64,000 nucleotides of DNA from Solenopsis invicta. Lineage: Eukaryota > Arthropoda > Insecta > Hymenoptera > Formicidae. Under the pieces are notes generated by a model. That model had not been told where the DNA came from and made no database searches. It worked only from the letters and a program-made list of their open reading frames with translations. Positions 36,501 through 46,381 of this stretch are shown in pieces (positions within the stretch are counted from its first letter, which is position 1; every line of letters starts with the position of its first letter). The translations under genes and the position numbers were made by a program. The stretch is taken from contig NC_052669.1 in the NCBI RefSeq assembly GCF_016802725.1, positions 12,830,770-12,894,769 of the forward strand. Direction: 5' to 3'.

Positions 36501-36700
36501 TCGCGCTGGGAAATTCAATAGTTACGTTTCTGATGCAGATCAACGCTTGTTCGACGCTTTTTAACGTAAAACACGTGAGATATCGCATAGATAGCGATTC
36601 GTTTGCAATTCGCGCTGGGAACTTCAATAGTTTCGTTTCTGATGCAGATCCACGCTTGTTCGACGCATTTTAACGTAAAACACGTGAGTTATCGCATAGC
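33535..36700. repeat. higher-order repeat segment, 9-10 monomers
   Basis: The rare variant CATAGCTAGCTATTCG ends its CATAGC block at 33540, 34521, 35610 and 36700: spacings 981, 1089 and 1090, that is 9, 10 and 10 monomers. The first three copies also share AACGAAAAACACG upstream. Confidence 0.8.
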
Positions 36701-36727
36701 TAGCTATTCGTTTGCAATTCGCGCTGG

Positions 36728-37265
36728 TCCAGTCACTAAAAGCAAAATACTTGCCAGATTATTGTATTGATAAACTTGATGTTACGAGTAGATTTTGTGG
36801 TATTAATAATAATAAATTAAAGGTGTTAGGCAGTGCAAAATTGCATATTCGATTAGATAGAGTAGAAAAAGAAAATATAAAAGTATATGTAGTTCCGGAA
36901 GTACTATGAAGGTGCCAGCGGTAATAGGTAGAGATATATTAAGAGAATTTAATTTAGGTTTAACTAAACCACCGGAGCAGACAATGAACTATGAAACAGT
37001 AATTAGTGAAATTTTAAATATTGATATTGATAATAAATTAGATAGTTCAGAAAATTTAAATGTAAATCCTGAAATACCACACAAACTCCAAAAGCAACTC
37101 AAAGATTTTTTTAAGAAATAACAAATATATAGAAGCTGAAAAACCATCGGTACCAAAAATGCAAGCAGAATTAAAACTTGTCCTTACAGATCCTAAACCT
37201 TTTCATTATAACCCACGTAGATTATCACAATTTGAAAAAATAGAGTTAAACAAAATTTTAGATAG
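36728..37265 (+). pseudogene. 5' part of LTR element D: protease C-terminus to RT N-terminus, frameshifted
   Basis: The sequence switches from satellite to pol-like coding at 36728. The frame with LKAKYLPDYCIDKLD leads to YVVPEVL, then a phase change near 36905 to VPAVIGRDILREFNLGL, the usual end of a gypsy protease region. Another shift near 37110-37120 precedes PKPFHYNPRRLSQFEK, the linker before RT. The coding then stops at the insertion of element C at 37266 and resumes at 43147. LTR, gag and the protease active site are missing, so D is 5'-truncated at the satellite boundary. Confidence 0.8.
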
Positions 37266-37473
37266 TGTAGGAGGGTTTTAGCCATACTCGTGTTATTTGT
37301 AATACACGCGCATTGAAGGGCGTCGCGCTCTGGGGCGAGCAGCGAGCGGAGACAAGTTAGCGAGTTCGACAAGCGCCAGGCGAGTGTGAATGGCAGTGGA
37401 TCAGCTTGTGTAAAATATATCGTTACTCATGAAAACCTAAATACGCCTGCTGTTTAACCCCACACTCCCTACA
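37266..37473 (+). repeat. 5' LTR of element C
   Basis: Begins TGTAGGAGGG and ends CCCTACA; a few substitutions distinguish it from the 3' LTR of the same length. Confidence 0.92.
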
Positions 37474-37476
37474 ATT

Positions 37477-37494
37477 TGGGGGCTCAGCCGGGAT
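37477..37494 (+). promoter_or_regulatory. primer-binding site of element C (tRNA-Pro-like)
   Basis: TGGGGGCTCAGCCGGGAT, three bases after the LTR. It is close to the tRNA-Pro site of element 1 but differs in the middle, so either a different tRNA or a diverged site. Confidence 0.7.
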
Positions 37495-37766
37495 CCAGAA
37501 TAAAATCTTTCGGGTAAGAAGACGATGAAGAGACGAGTCTGAGTGCATCGGACGAAGAGACGAGTCTGACTGCATCGGACGAAGAGACGAACGACGACGC
37601 CCGATCTCTCGAGAGAGGAAACGACGTAAAGACGACCTACGAAGCTGCTGATCGGTGAGCTTTAAAACGCTGTGGTGCTTGAAAACGACGGAGCACGGCA
37701 GAAACGACGAAATCGCTAAATCGGCATTAATAATAAAGACGAGAAACAAAGACAAAAGACGAAGAC

Positions 37767-37895
37767 GAGAGACAGAGACGAGAACAAAAGACGAAGACGA
37801 GAGATAGAGACAAGAACAAAAGACAAAGACGAGAGATAGAGACGAGAACAAAAGACAAAGATGAGAGATAGAGACAAGAAAGTAAGACAAAGACA
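37767..37895. repeat. purine-rich 32-bp tandem repeat in the element C leader
   Basis: About four units starting GAGAGAYAGAGAC, at about 37767, 37799, 37831 and 37863. The long minus-strand leucine/serine-rich frames opposite are by-products. Confidence 0.8.
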
Positions 37896-38074
37896 AGAGA
37901 TAAGCAGCTGCGGAAAATAGCGTGACAAAAATCAACGCTGCGAGAAACGCGTGCACCAGACGCGGACGACAGCCATATTGTGGAGAACGCGTGCTTTGGT
38001 GCGAACGGTGGCCATATTGCGTTTAAAGATTGGACGACGATCATTTTCTTCTGTCTTACCTATTGGCGCGAACA

Positions 38075-38140
38075 ATGGAGACACTTGGACAAATCCAACA
38101 AGTCGCTAATAAAATTCGGACATCTTCACGCCCAGCTATA
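38075..38140 (+). pseudogene. probable gag N-terminus of element C, cut by mariner
   Basis: An ATG at 38075 opens METLGQIQQVANKIRTSS, running straight into the mariner TIR at 38141. Gag-like sequence resumes after 38735. Position and composition suit a gag start; inference. Confidence 0.45.
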
Positions 38141-38733
38141 CTACTGTGTCCAAAAAGTAAGGTGACATTGCATTTTAAATCTCCCGCGCGCACGGATTTG
38201 GAGGAATAAAATTTTTTTTAGGTTGGTAGGACTGTCTTTGACATCCAAGAGAAGTAACACGTCAAAATATCCATTAGTGTTTGAGATACGCATTGTTTTG
38301 TGAGCTGCTAAAAGTGAATTTCTCGTGTTTTGCCATGTCTACATTTGTTTTTTGCACCACGATAATGCATGCCGTCACACACTGCGCTGATTATTCGTGA
38401 TTTTTAAACCAAAAACTCGACTAATATCGTTCCACAACCACCGTATTCACCTGATTTGGCTCCATGCGACTTCTGGCTATTCAGCAAACTCAAGCGGCCG
38501 CTCCGGGGACACCGTTTCGAGTCGATAGAAGAGATTCAAGCCGCTGCGAAGAAGGAGCTAAAGGCCATTCCTGAAATCGATTATTACAACTGTTTCGAAG
38601 ATTGGAAAATCCGTTGGAATAAGTGTATTATATCAGGGGGGGATTACTTTGAAGGGGACGAAATTGATTTGCAAGAATAAATAAAGAATTTTCGAAATAA
38701 ATGCAATGTCACCTTACTTTTTGGACACAGTAG
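38141..38733 (+). mobile_element. mariner-family deletion derivative (593 bp)
   Basis: Inverted ends of about 35 bp (CTACTGTGTCCAAAAAGTAA at the left, its complement at the right) flanked by TA at 38139-38140 and 38734-38735, the target duplication of Tc1/mariner elements. The interior retains only the last part of a transposase; the central part is missing. Confidence 0.92.
38420..38680 (+). pseudogene. mariner transposase C-terminal remnant
   Basis: Encodes PPYSPDLAPCDFWLFSKLKR, the region holding the last catalytic Asp of DD34D mariner transposases, then a helical tail ending YFEGDEIDLQE at a TAA (38678). The DNA-binding domain and the first two catalytic Asps are gone. Confidence 0.88.
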
Positions 38734-38735
38734 TA

Positions 38736-39580
38736 TATGCGTAGTATCGGCTTGTATTTGAAGAGGAGGAAAATCGCGCTAGGCGCAAACGACTGCGTGA
38801 ATTTTGTGGCTTCAATTTTAATGGCGCATCTCAAGAATTTAAAACAAAATACAAATATTTTGCTGTCTTTACAATCGGCGACCTGATGTCAATGTGTAAT
38901 ATTCTTGGATTAGATTACACAGGTACCAAAGAAGACCTAAGACAGAAAATAATACAGCGCTTATGGATATCCAATTATTGGCACCACACGAAGGTGACGA
39001 TGTCGATTCAGAGGAAGAATCAAAGGAGTCAGAGAGAGCAAAAGAGTTGTTGCATAGACGACAAACAAAAATGAGAGCAAGCAATGACATAGATGCTTCC
39101 TCTCATTCGAGCAACGTTTCGTATCAAACTCCACCGAGACACAGGAGACGAGACAGAACAAAAATTATGTTCAATTTTAAAGATACAGAACCATTCGTCC
39201 ATTCGACGGGAGCGATGATTGTCCAATCGAAAAGTGGATCGCAGATTTTGAGCAGCTGGCAGCATTATTCAAGTGGGACGCCATGCAAAAATTGGTGTTT
39301 GCACATAAGTCTCTTAAAGGCGTTGCTAAAACATTTGTACGTGGGTTGAGCATTACGCAATCCTGGAAACAATTAAAGGAAGCTCTTAAGGACAAATTCA
39401 GTCTGAAAGTAAGCAGCTGATATTCACCGAAAGCTTGCTAAAAGAAAAATAAAAAAAGACGAAAATCTGCAAAAATATTACCTATCTATGAGAGAGATAG
39501 CGTTGTAAGGTAATATCGACGTCGAGTCGGTCATTCAATACATTATTGATGGCGTTCCGGATAACAGCAACAAGGTCGTG
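38736..39580 (+). pseudogene. gag (matrix/capsid) of element C, frameshifted
   Basis: Gag-like coding in changing frames: FKTKYKYFAVFTIGDLMSMC near 38840, then an acidic/arginine-rich linker (39000-39150), then the capsid-like block with FKWDAMQKLVFAHKSLKGVA near 39270 and SWKQLKEALKDKF near 39365, in a different frame from the preceding linker (shift near 39200). A stop lies in the frame at about 39507. This is the usual insect gypsy gag layout. Confidence 0.7.
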
Positions 39581-40561
39581 TTGTATGGCGCCAGGAATTA
39601 TAACAAGTTCAAAGCGCGCCTTGGTACCTACAAGAGGATGCAAGATCGAAGAACCTCCAGCAGCAAAAGGTATCTTAAGAAGGGTAAATCAACGACAGAC
39701 GATGCCAAATCAGAGAAAGACGATGCAAAGTGGACAGCAAAGGACAGATGCTATAACTGCGGCGGGGATGGACACCGATCAAACACATGTCAATTTAAAG
39801 AGCGAGGTAAAAAATGTTTCGGTTGTAATGATTTTGGCCACGAAGCAAAAAACTGTCTATCTAAAAATTCTAAGAAATCACAGGTAACAACTTACGTACT
39901 TGTACAATCTGTCGATACGAGTCGAATGTTTAAAAAAATTGTAATCGGAGATAAAAGTTTGCGTGCTTTAATAGATACAGGTAGCCATCTCTCCTTGATG
40001 CGCGAAAACATGTTTACGACAATTAATATATCAAAGCTGTGTGAATCGCATGTACTGTTGACAGATATTGCTCAAGGCCAAGTTAAGACGCTTGGATATT
40101 TCCAGACGACGATCATTATAGACAATGTTAATTTTCCTATAACATTTTATGTGGTTCCTTCAAGGGCCTTAACTGTCGATATAATTTTAGGAACAGATTT
40201 TATTAATCAAACTAAGATCACTATCAATCAAGATGGCATTAAAATTACGAAACCTAACGCTTTAGTTTTTCTTTCACAGATTAAATTACAACAGAACAAT
40301 GACGAACTAATTCACACAGATTTGAATATTGATAACGAATCGAGAAAGACGGTAGAATGCATGTCAGCGTACAAACCGAATAAGATTAAGACGACAGATA
40401 TCGAATTAAAAATAACGTTAAAAGAAAAAACACCCATTTATCAGTCTCCACGACGATTGCCGCCAAAAGAGAGAGAAAGAGTTGAAAAACGGTTGAACGA
40501 TTTGTTGTATGAAAGAATTATAGAACCGTGTTCGTCTGAATATGCAAGTAGTAGTTGTTAA
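39578..40561 (+). pseudogene. nucleocapsid-protease-RT start of element C
   Basis: A 327-residue frame. Two CCHC knuckles (CYNCGGDGHRSNTC near 39749 and CFGCNDFGHEAKNC near 39812) are followed by the protease with intact DTGS at 39974-39985 and the flap/end motif VDIILGTDFI near 40175. The linker YQSPRRLPPKERERVEK leads to the RT start EYASS, where a two-base loss near 40548 shifts the frame. The protease is the best-preserved catalytic module in this element. Confidence 0.88.
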
Positions 40562-41640
40562 AAAAAAGGACGGTTCTCTTCGACTCTGTGTCTATTATAG
40601 AAAATTAAATCGAATAATGATAAGAAACAAATACCCACTTCCGGTAATGGATGAACAAATCGATTTATTAACAGAAGCTAATATATTTAGTACGATTGAT
40701 CTAGAAAACGCGTTTTTACATGTTAACGTAAAAGCATCCAGTAGAAAATATACAGCTTTTGTAACTCATCAGGGTCATTATTAATTCCAAAAAGTACATT
40801 TTGGATTATGTAATTCTCCACCTGTTTTCCAACGATTTATTAACCATATTTTTAGACCTCTAGTTAACGAAAAAATTTTGTTGATTTATCTAACGATTTG
40901 ATTGTAATTGCGAACTATGTGGACGAAGGTATTAGACGCTTGCAAAGAGTACTCCAAGTCGCGAGTGATTACGGTTTAAATATTAATAAAGTAAATGTCG
41001 ATTACTACAATCAAAAATAGAATATCTAGGATACATTATAGAAACCGGTGAGATCCGCCCATCTCCTAACAAGATACAAGCTGTCTTAAATTTTCCGAAG
41101 CCACGTTCGTTAAAAGTTGTACAGAGTTTTCTTGGACTGTCTGACTATTTTAGAAAATTTATTGAATTTTATGGCGTAAAAGCTAGACCTCTCAGTGATA
41201 TGTTAAAAAAAGGGAACATATTTCAATTCGGTTTCAAAGAAAAAGGTTCATTTGAAAAATTAGAAGCAGATTTAAGTAAAGATCCTGTTTTAAAAATTTT
41301 CAATCCGAAGTTTGAAACAGAACTGCACACTGACGCATGCAAGGACGGTTTGGGAGCAATTTTATTGCAAACAAATCACTAAAAAATTACACCCGGTGTA
41401 TTATTTGAGTTATAAAACAACTGAGACAAAGTCCAGATATACGAGCTACAAATTAGAGATTCTTGCAGTAGTAAGAGCGTGAGAAAAATTCCGACATTAC
41501 CTATTAGGCATTAAATTTAAGCTTGTTACTGATTGTGCCGCAATTAAACAAACCATGAGTAAAGCTAAATTGTCTGCTAAGATAGCAAAATGGGTTTTAT
41601 TAATTGAAGAATTTGACACTATCGTAGAACATAGAGTAAA
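40542..41640 (+). pseudogene. RT and RNase H of element C
   Basis: VVVKKKDGSLRLCV, then Tyr where the VDYRKLN motif normally has Asp, then IFSTIDLENAF (motif A Asp intact). A stop near 40782 and phase changes follow. The YxDD box near 40887-40900 is damaged by an indel and reads Asn-Asp. The thumb/connection FLGLSDYFRKFI lies near 41130, and the RNase H start LHTDACKDGLGAILLQ near 41330, followed by several stops. Clearly non-functional. Confidence 0.82.
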
Positions 41641-41643
41641 TTC

Positions 41644-42903
41644 ATGAAGCATGTCGATGCGCTCAGTCGCTATCCGGTGATGGCGATTAGTAATGAGGAT
41701 AATGTCACAATTCGAATAGTTAGTGCACAAAAGAATGATCCAGAACTACAGGCCATTATGGAGGTACTGAAGGTTAAATCTTATGATGACTACTTTATAC
41801 GTAATGACATATTATATAAATTCAAAGACGGTCTTGAATTGCTAGTTGTACCACAAGACATGCAAAATGAAGTCATCCAAATGGCTTACAGCAAAGGACA
41901 TTTTGCAGTTAAACGTACGGAAGAAGACATTAAACAAGAATTTTATATTCCAATGTTAACGAAAAAGATTGAAAATGTAATCGCTAACTGTGTTCCTTGT
42001 ATTTTAAGCAACAAAAAAGCGGGCAAACAAGATGGATTTCTTAATCCATTAGATAAAAGAGATTTTCCGTTACAAATTTATCATCTTGATCATTTGGGAC
42101 CGCTAGATTCAACTAACAAAAATTACAACTACATTTTTATCGTAATTGATAGCTTCACCAAGTTTATCTGGTTGTATCCCACTAAGTCTACGACATCTAA
42201 AGAAGTAATTTCGAAGCTACAATTGCAAAGTCAATCCTTTGGAAAGCCCACTTGTTTTATTACTGATAGAGGCACTGCGTTCTCTTTCTCAGAATTTCAG
42301 GAATATTGTAAAAACGAGGAAATCAAACACTCAATGATTACCACCGGTTTGTCTCGGGCAAATGAGCAAATTGAGCGAATTAATAGGACGATCATTCCTG
42401 TATTAACTAAACTTGCGTTAAACGATCCTACGAAGTGGTATAAATTCGTACCTAAAATTCAACAAACTTTAAATCCTACATTCCAAAGAAGTATTGGCAT
42501 GACTCCTTTCGAGTTGCTACTGGGCGTAAAAATGAAACAGAAAGATAATCTGGCAACTAAAGATATACTCGATAAAGAATTTCAGTTGCAGTTTGAATAG
42601 AGTCGTGATCAATTAAGTGAGCAAGCAAAAAGTCAAATTGTAAAAGTACAAGAAGAAAACCGCAAGACATATAATTTAAGAAGACGCAAACCAACCAAAT
42701 ATAAAATATATGACCTAGTCGCAATTAAAAGAGTCCAATTGGGACCTGGCAAAAAACTTTGTGCTAAATACCTTGGTCCTTACAGAATTATAAGCGTGAA
42801 GTCAAACAACACTTATGGTGTCAAACGCAAATTGCCTGGTAAAGGTCCGATTAAAACTAGTACTTGCGTGGAATATATAAAACCCTGGTCCACAGTATTA
42901 TAG
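41644..42903 (+). pseudogene. integrase of element C
   Basis: The frame 41644-42600 holds the HHCC zinc module (GHFAV... CVPC) and the catalytic core with all three acidic residues: Asp at 42088, Asp at 42265, Glu at 42373. A TAG at 42598 then interrupts it. In the same phase the sequence continues to 42903 with the C-terminal module LGPGKKLCAKYLGPYRI, the GPY/F motif of Ty3/gypsy integrases. Apart from that stop, the IN is intact in outline. Intact IN joins element DNA to the chromosome. Confidence 0.88.
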
Positions 42904-42938
42904 TCATCAGGGCCAGATGACATTTCAGGACGGCCGAG

Positions 42939-43146
42939 TGTAAGAGGGTTTTAGCCATACTCGTATTATTTGTAATACGCGCGCATTGAAGGGCATCGCG
43001 CTCTGGAGCGAGGAGCGAGCGGAGACAAGTTAGCGAGTTTGACAAGCGACAGGCGAGTGTGAATGGCAGTGGATCAACTTGTGTAAAATATATCGTTACT
43101 CTTAAAAACCTAAATACGCCTGCTATTTAACCCCACACTCCTTACA
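42939..43146 (+). repeat. 3' LTR of element C
   Basis: 208 bp, TGTAAGAGGG...CTTACA. The preceding AGGACGGCCGAG is in the polypurine-tract position and resembles the element D counterpart (GAATGGCCGAAT). Confidence 0.92.
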
Positions 43147-43150
43147 ATAG

Positions 43151-43373
43151 TTTATTACAGAAAAAAGTAATTAAAGAAAGTAATACAGAATTTGCTTCCC
43201 CCATAATTTTAGTCAAAAAGAAAAATGAAGAATTCCGGATGTGCGTAGACTATAGGCATTTAAATAAAGGACTTGCGCGAGAAAATTTTCCAATACCCTT
43301 AATCGAAGAACAAATAGAGATAGTTAAAGATAAGGTGTATTTTAATATTCTGGACCTAAAGATGGCTTCTACC

Positions 43374-43406
<33 letters not shown>

Positions 43407-44290
43407 GAGCTGAAGAATCAAGGAAGTTCACTTCATGAATTTGCAAAAATGCCATTTGGATTAAAGCCAGCCCCGCAAAGATTTCAGAGACATGTACATC
43501 ATATATTTCGAAAATTGATCAAGAGTGGTAATATAGCCGTATATATTGATGATTTGTTAATAGCCACGGTAACATTAGAAGATCATGTACGTGTTTTAAG
43601 ACAAATTTTCGAGTTAATGGTGGAAAATCATCTCATGATTAGAATAGACAAATGTAAATTCTTGTATACTAATATAGAGTATCTAGGACACTTTATAAAC
43701 AAGAAAGGTATAAGACCAACTAGAACTGGTATACAAGCGGTTATAAATTTCCCGGTGCCGCGGAATGTACGTAACGTTCACGCTTTTATTGGGCTCTGTT
43801 CTTATTTTCGCAAATTTATAGAGAGGTTCTCAATTATTGCAACACCATTATATAAGTTACTGAAAACAGATGCTAAGTTTCAAATGGGGGAGCGAAAATT
43901 AAAATCCTTCAATACTCTGAAAAAGAAACTTGTCCAAGCTCCAGTGTTAGCTGTGTATAGGGCTCGTGATAGTACGGAACTGCATTGTGATGCGAGCTTT
44001 ATTGGATTCGGAGCGGTGTTGTAACAAAAAAAAGCTGATCTGAAGTGGCACTCTATCTTTTATTTTTCGAAATAAACGACAAACACAGAAAGTAAACATC
44101 ACAGCTTCAAATTGGAAAAATTAGCCATTATTTATGCGCTTAAACGTTTCCGTAATTATTTAATCGGTATTAAATTCAAAATAGTCACGGATTACAATGC
44201 TTTAAAATGTACGTTAGACAAGAAAGATTTAAACCCTCAAATTGCCCGATAGGCTCTAGAGCTGCAAAATTATGAATATACTATTGAGCA
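43151..44290 (+). pseudogene. RT and RNase H of element D
   Basis: Coding resumes in phase with the 37265 end: ASPIILVKKK, CVDYRHLN, NILDLK (motif A), FAKMPFGLKPAPQRF, catalytic VYIDD at 43542-43553, YLGHFINKKG, and RNase H ELHCDASFIGFGAVL. Between motif A and MPFGL an AT dinucleotide tract (43374-43406) is translated as repeated Tyr-Ile in frame and replaces the usual residues. Three stops in the same frame (44022, about 44073, about 44252) break the RNase H part. Confidence 0.87.
43374..43406. repeat. AT microsatellite within the RT frame
   Basis: (AT)n of about 33 bp with one interruption, located in coding sequence of element D. Confidence 0.9.
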
Positions 44291-45615
44291 TCGAGGTGAA
44301 GATAGAATGAAACATGTGGTCGCTTTAAGCAGGTTAGCCAATATTTTAATAGTAGAAGATAATCCCTTTGAATTCAATTTGTCGGTATGTCAAAACCAAG
44401 ATGTCACTATTAAAGAAATACGCGAGCAATTAGAAAAACGTGAAGATAGTAACTTTGAGCTTAGAAATGGTCTAGTGTATCAAAAAATAGGAGATGAGTT
44501 GTTATTCTACATTCCGAAAAAGATGGAATCAAATGTGATGTACAAGTACCACAATAGCATGGGCCACTTAGGTATTGATAAGGTGCAAAGTATTATTAAA
44601 AGTAGTTATTGGTTTCCAAATATAAAACAGAAAATTGAAAATCATATTCGGGACTGTCTAAAATGTATCGCGTTCTCACCAAATAGCGGTAAAATTGAAG
44701 AATTTTTGCATTGTATCCCGAAAGGCAACGTCCCATTTGCAACGTTGCACATTTATCACTGCGGACCCATAGATAAACAACGATTAGTTAAGCAATATAT
44801 ATTTCTAATAATTGATTTATTTACAAAATTTGTGAAATTATATAGTATTAAGTCTACTACTAGTAAAGAAGTTATCGCTTGTCTCTCTCAATATTTTGCA
44901 TACTACAGCAAGCCGAAAGTTATCGTTTTGGATAGGAGGACGGCATTTACGTCCAAAAAATTTAATGATTTTATAGAAGAAAATACTATTAAACATGTAA
45001 ATATAGCTACTGGTTCTCCTAAAGCAAACGAACAAATTGAGAGAGTAAATCGTGTCATTATCCCTATGTTAGCTAAAATAACGGATAACTCGGTAGGCGA
45101 CCACTGGTATAAATTGCTGACAGAAATTGAGCACGCCTTAAATAACATCATACATAATACTACTAAAGAAGTTACGAGTAAATTATTATTTGGAGTTATG
45201 CAGCCTGGCAAAATCACTGATTATATAAGAGAATATATTAAAGGCAAAGTAGATCAGGGAGATGTAAAATTAGAAAAGATTAGAAAAGCTGCCGCAAAAA
45301 AAAATTGAAATCAGTCAGAGGTATGCTAAAGATCATTTTGATAGTAAAAGAAAGGAACCTCACATATATGAAGTCGGTGATTTTGTCATGGTGCGAAATT
45401 TTGAGAGTACTGCGGGTGTGTCAAAGAAGTTAATTCCGACTTTCAAAGGTCCATATGAGATATGTAAAAAATTGCAAAATGATAGATATGTTGTTAACGA
45501 TATTGAAGGCTATCAAATAACTCAAAAATATTGGCACATGGGAAGCGGCAAACTTAAGACCATATATGACTTCAGTCCAATAAATGACTCTTTATATAAG
45601 CAATATAGCAGATAA
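44291..45615 (+). pseudogene. integrase of element D
   Basis: The frame 44307-45308 has the HHCC module (YHNSMGHLGI...DCLKC) and a core in which the first catalytic position is Tyr (44754-44756). The second Asp (VLDRRTAF) and Glu (ANEQIERVNR) are kept. A run of A near 45294-45304 shifts the frame; the C-terminal domain with FKGPYEICKKL (GPY/F motif) continues to 45615. Confidence 0.87.
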
Positions 45616-45759
45616 GAAAATTAATATAAGATAATATAATGTATAAGCGCTTAATAGTTTTAATATTAGTCTTATTTTATTTTGTAATGTTCGCATTTAT
45701 GTCCCGCTTTATCTTTTATTTTGTAAGCCCGGGTCGGGCTAATGTCAGAATGGCCGAAT
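45616..45759 (+). other. 3' noncoding tail of element D
   Basis: Short AT-rich stretch before the LTR; GAATGGCCGAAT at 45748-45759 occupies the polypurine-tract position. Confidence 0.5.
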
Positions 45760-46001
45760 TGTAAGAGTTACGTTGGTAGGCCTACAGTATAAGTTGACAA
45801 GAATATAGTTCCGTAAAGGAAGTTAGGTTAGGTTAGTACAGGAAGAGCGCCGGTTTTTTATTTGGCGGTGACGGTAAATGAGCGGAGAGGAAGAAGAAAG
45901 CACGTGTGCGAGAGATATATAAGCAGATCGGCAATTTATGAAAGTTAAGTAAACGGTGACTTAAAAACGTCCATCCTGCGTTGTGAGTTGCTACCCTTAC
46001 A
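45760..46001 (+). repeat. 3' LTR of element D
   Basis: 242 bp, TGTAAGAGTT...CCTTACA. Its only partner would have been the lost 5' LTR, so the ends are inferred from the TG/CA termini and by analogy with element C. It contains three overlapping TTAGG units near 45825-45840. Confidence 0.7.
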
Positions 46002-46250
46002 ACTGTTATATGTTAATTATATGCTAATTATTTCTAACAAAAAGTCAGACATCAAAAAGTTAAATTTCTTTTATTCTTTTGTAACTATATCGGAAAATTT
46101 GTACATTTATGTACAGATATGTACACAATTATTTAAATTTGTACCATTCTACAAATAAAACATAAAATTTTGGTATTTTAGTATATTAATAATAGTTTAA
46201 CTATATTTTAAATTCTTATTTTTTTATATCATAAATATCATGAAAATAGT
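46002..46250. other. AT-rich spacer
   Basis: No gene or repeat recognised. Confidence 0.5.
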
Positions 46251-46381
46251 CTAATGAGAGTTAGCGCTGAAAAAGCGTAATCACAAGTATTGATATTGAA
46301 TCATTTATTCAATTCAAAATTACAAAACGTATGTTTCGATTTGCTTTGGAGTCATCTTCAGCTCAACAAAAAATAGTACAG

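Larger units (their letters stand above)
16378..36727. repeat. main satellite array, 109-bp monomer, about 187 copies
   Basis: Monomer landmarks in order: AACGATTCATTTGCAATTCG, CGCTGGGAACTTCAATAG, GTTTCTGATGCAGATCAACG, CTTGTTTGACGCTTTTTAACG, AAAACACGTGAGATATCGCA. The spacing between identical blocks is 109 bp (for example 25624 to 25733, and 30849 to 31067 is 218). Copies at 16.4-19 kb are more varied; copies at 30-36.7 kb are nearly uniform. Two main variants alternate (AACGATTCATTTG...GGAACTTC and AGCGATTCGTTTG...GGATCTTC), giving dimer and trimer spacing. Since 109 is not a multiple of three, the many 73-95-residue ORFs are artefacts. It ends within a monomer at 36727. Role unknown; pericentromeric or centromeric is possible. 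Confidence 0.95.
37266..43146 (+). mobile_element. LTR retrotransposon element C (Ty3/gypsy type), full length, inserted in element D
   Basis: Bounded by 208-bp LTRs (37266-37473, 42939-43146) and 4-bp target duplications ATAG (37262-37265, 43147-43150). Internal order: primer-binding site, purine-rich leader, gag with two CCHC knuckles, protease, RT, RNase H, IN. It carries a mariner deletion derivative at 38141-38733. Frameshifts and stops interrupt gag, RT and IN. Removing C and one ATAG rejoins the D frame exactly, which proves the nesting order. Confidence 0.93.

Noticed and set aside
16378..36727. CRISPR-like periodic repeat
   Set aside because: There are no unique spacers; the whole 109-bp unit repeats, and the setting is eukaryotic.
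37423..38044. Leucine/serine-rich minus-strand ORFs that look like membrane proteins
   Set aside because: They are the complement of a purine-rich 32-bp tandem repeat in a retrotransposon leader.
45825..45840. Telomere-like TTAGG run
   Set aside because: Only about three units and located inside an LTR, so not a telomere or clear interstitial telomeric array.
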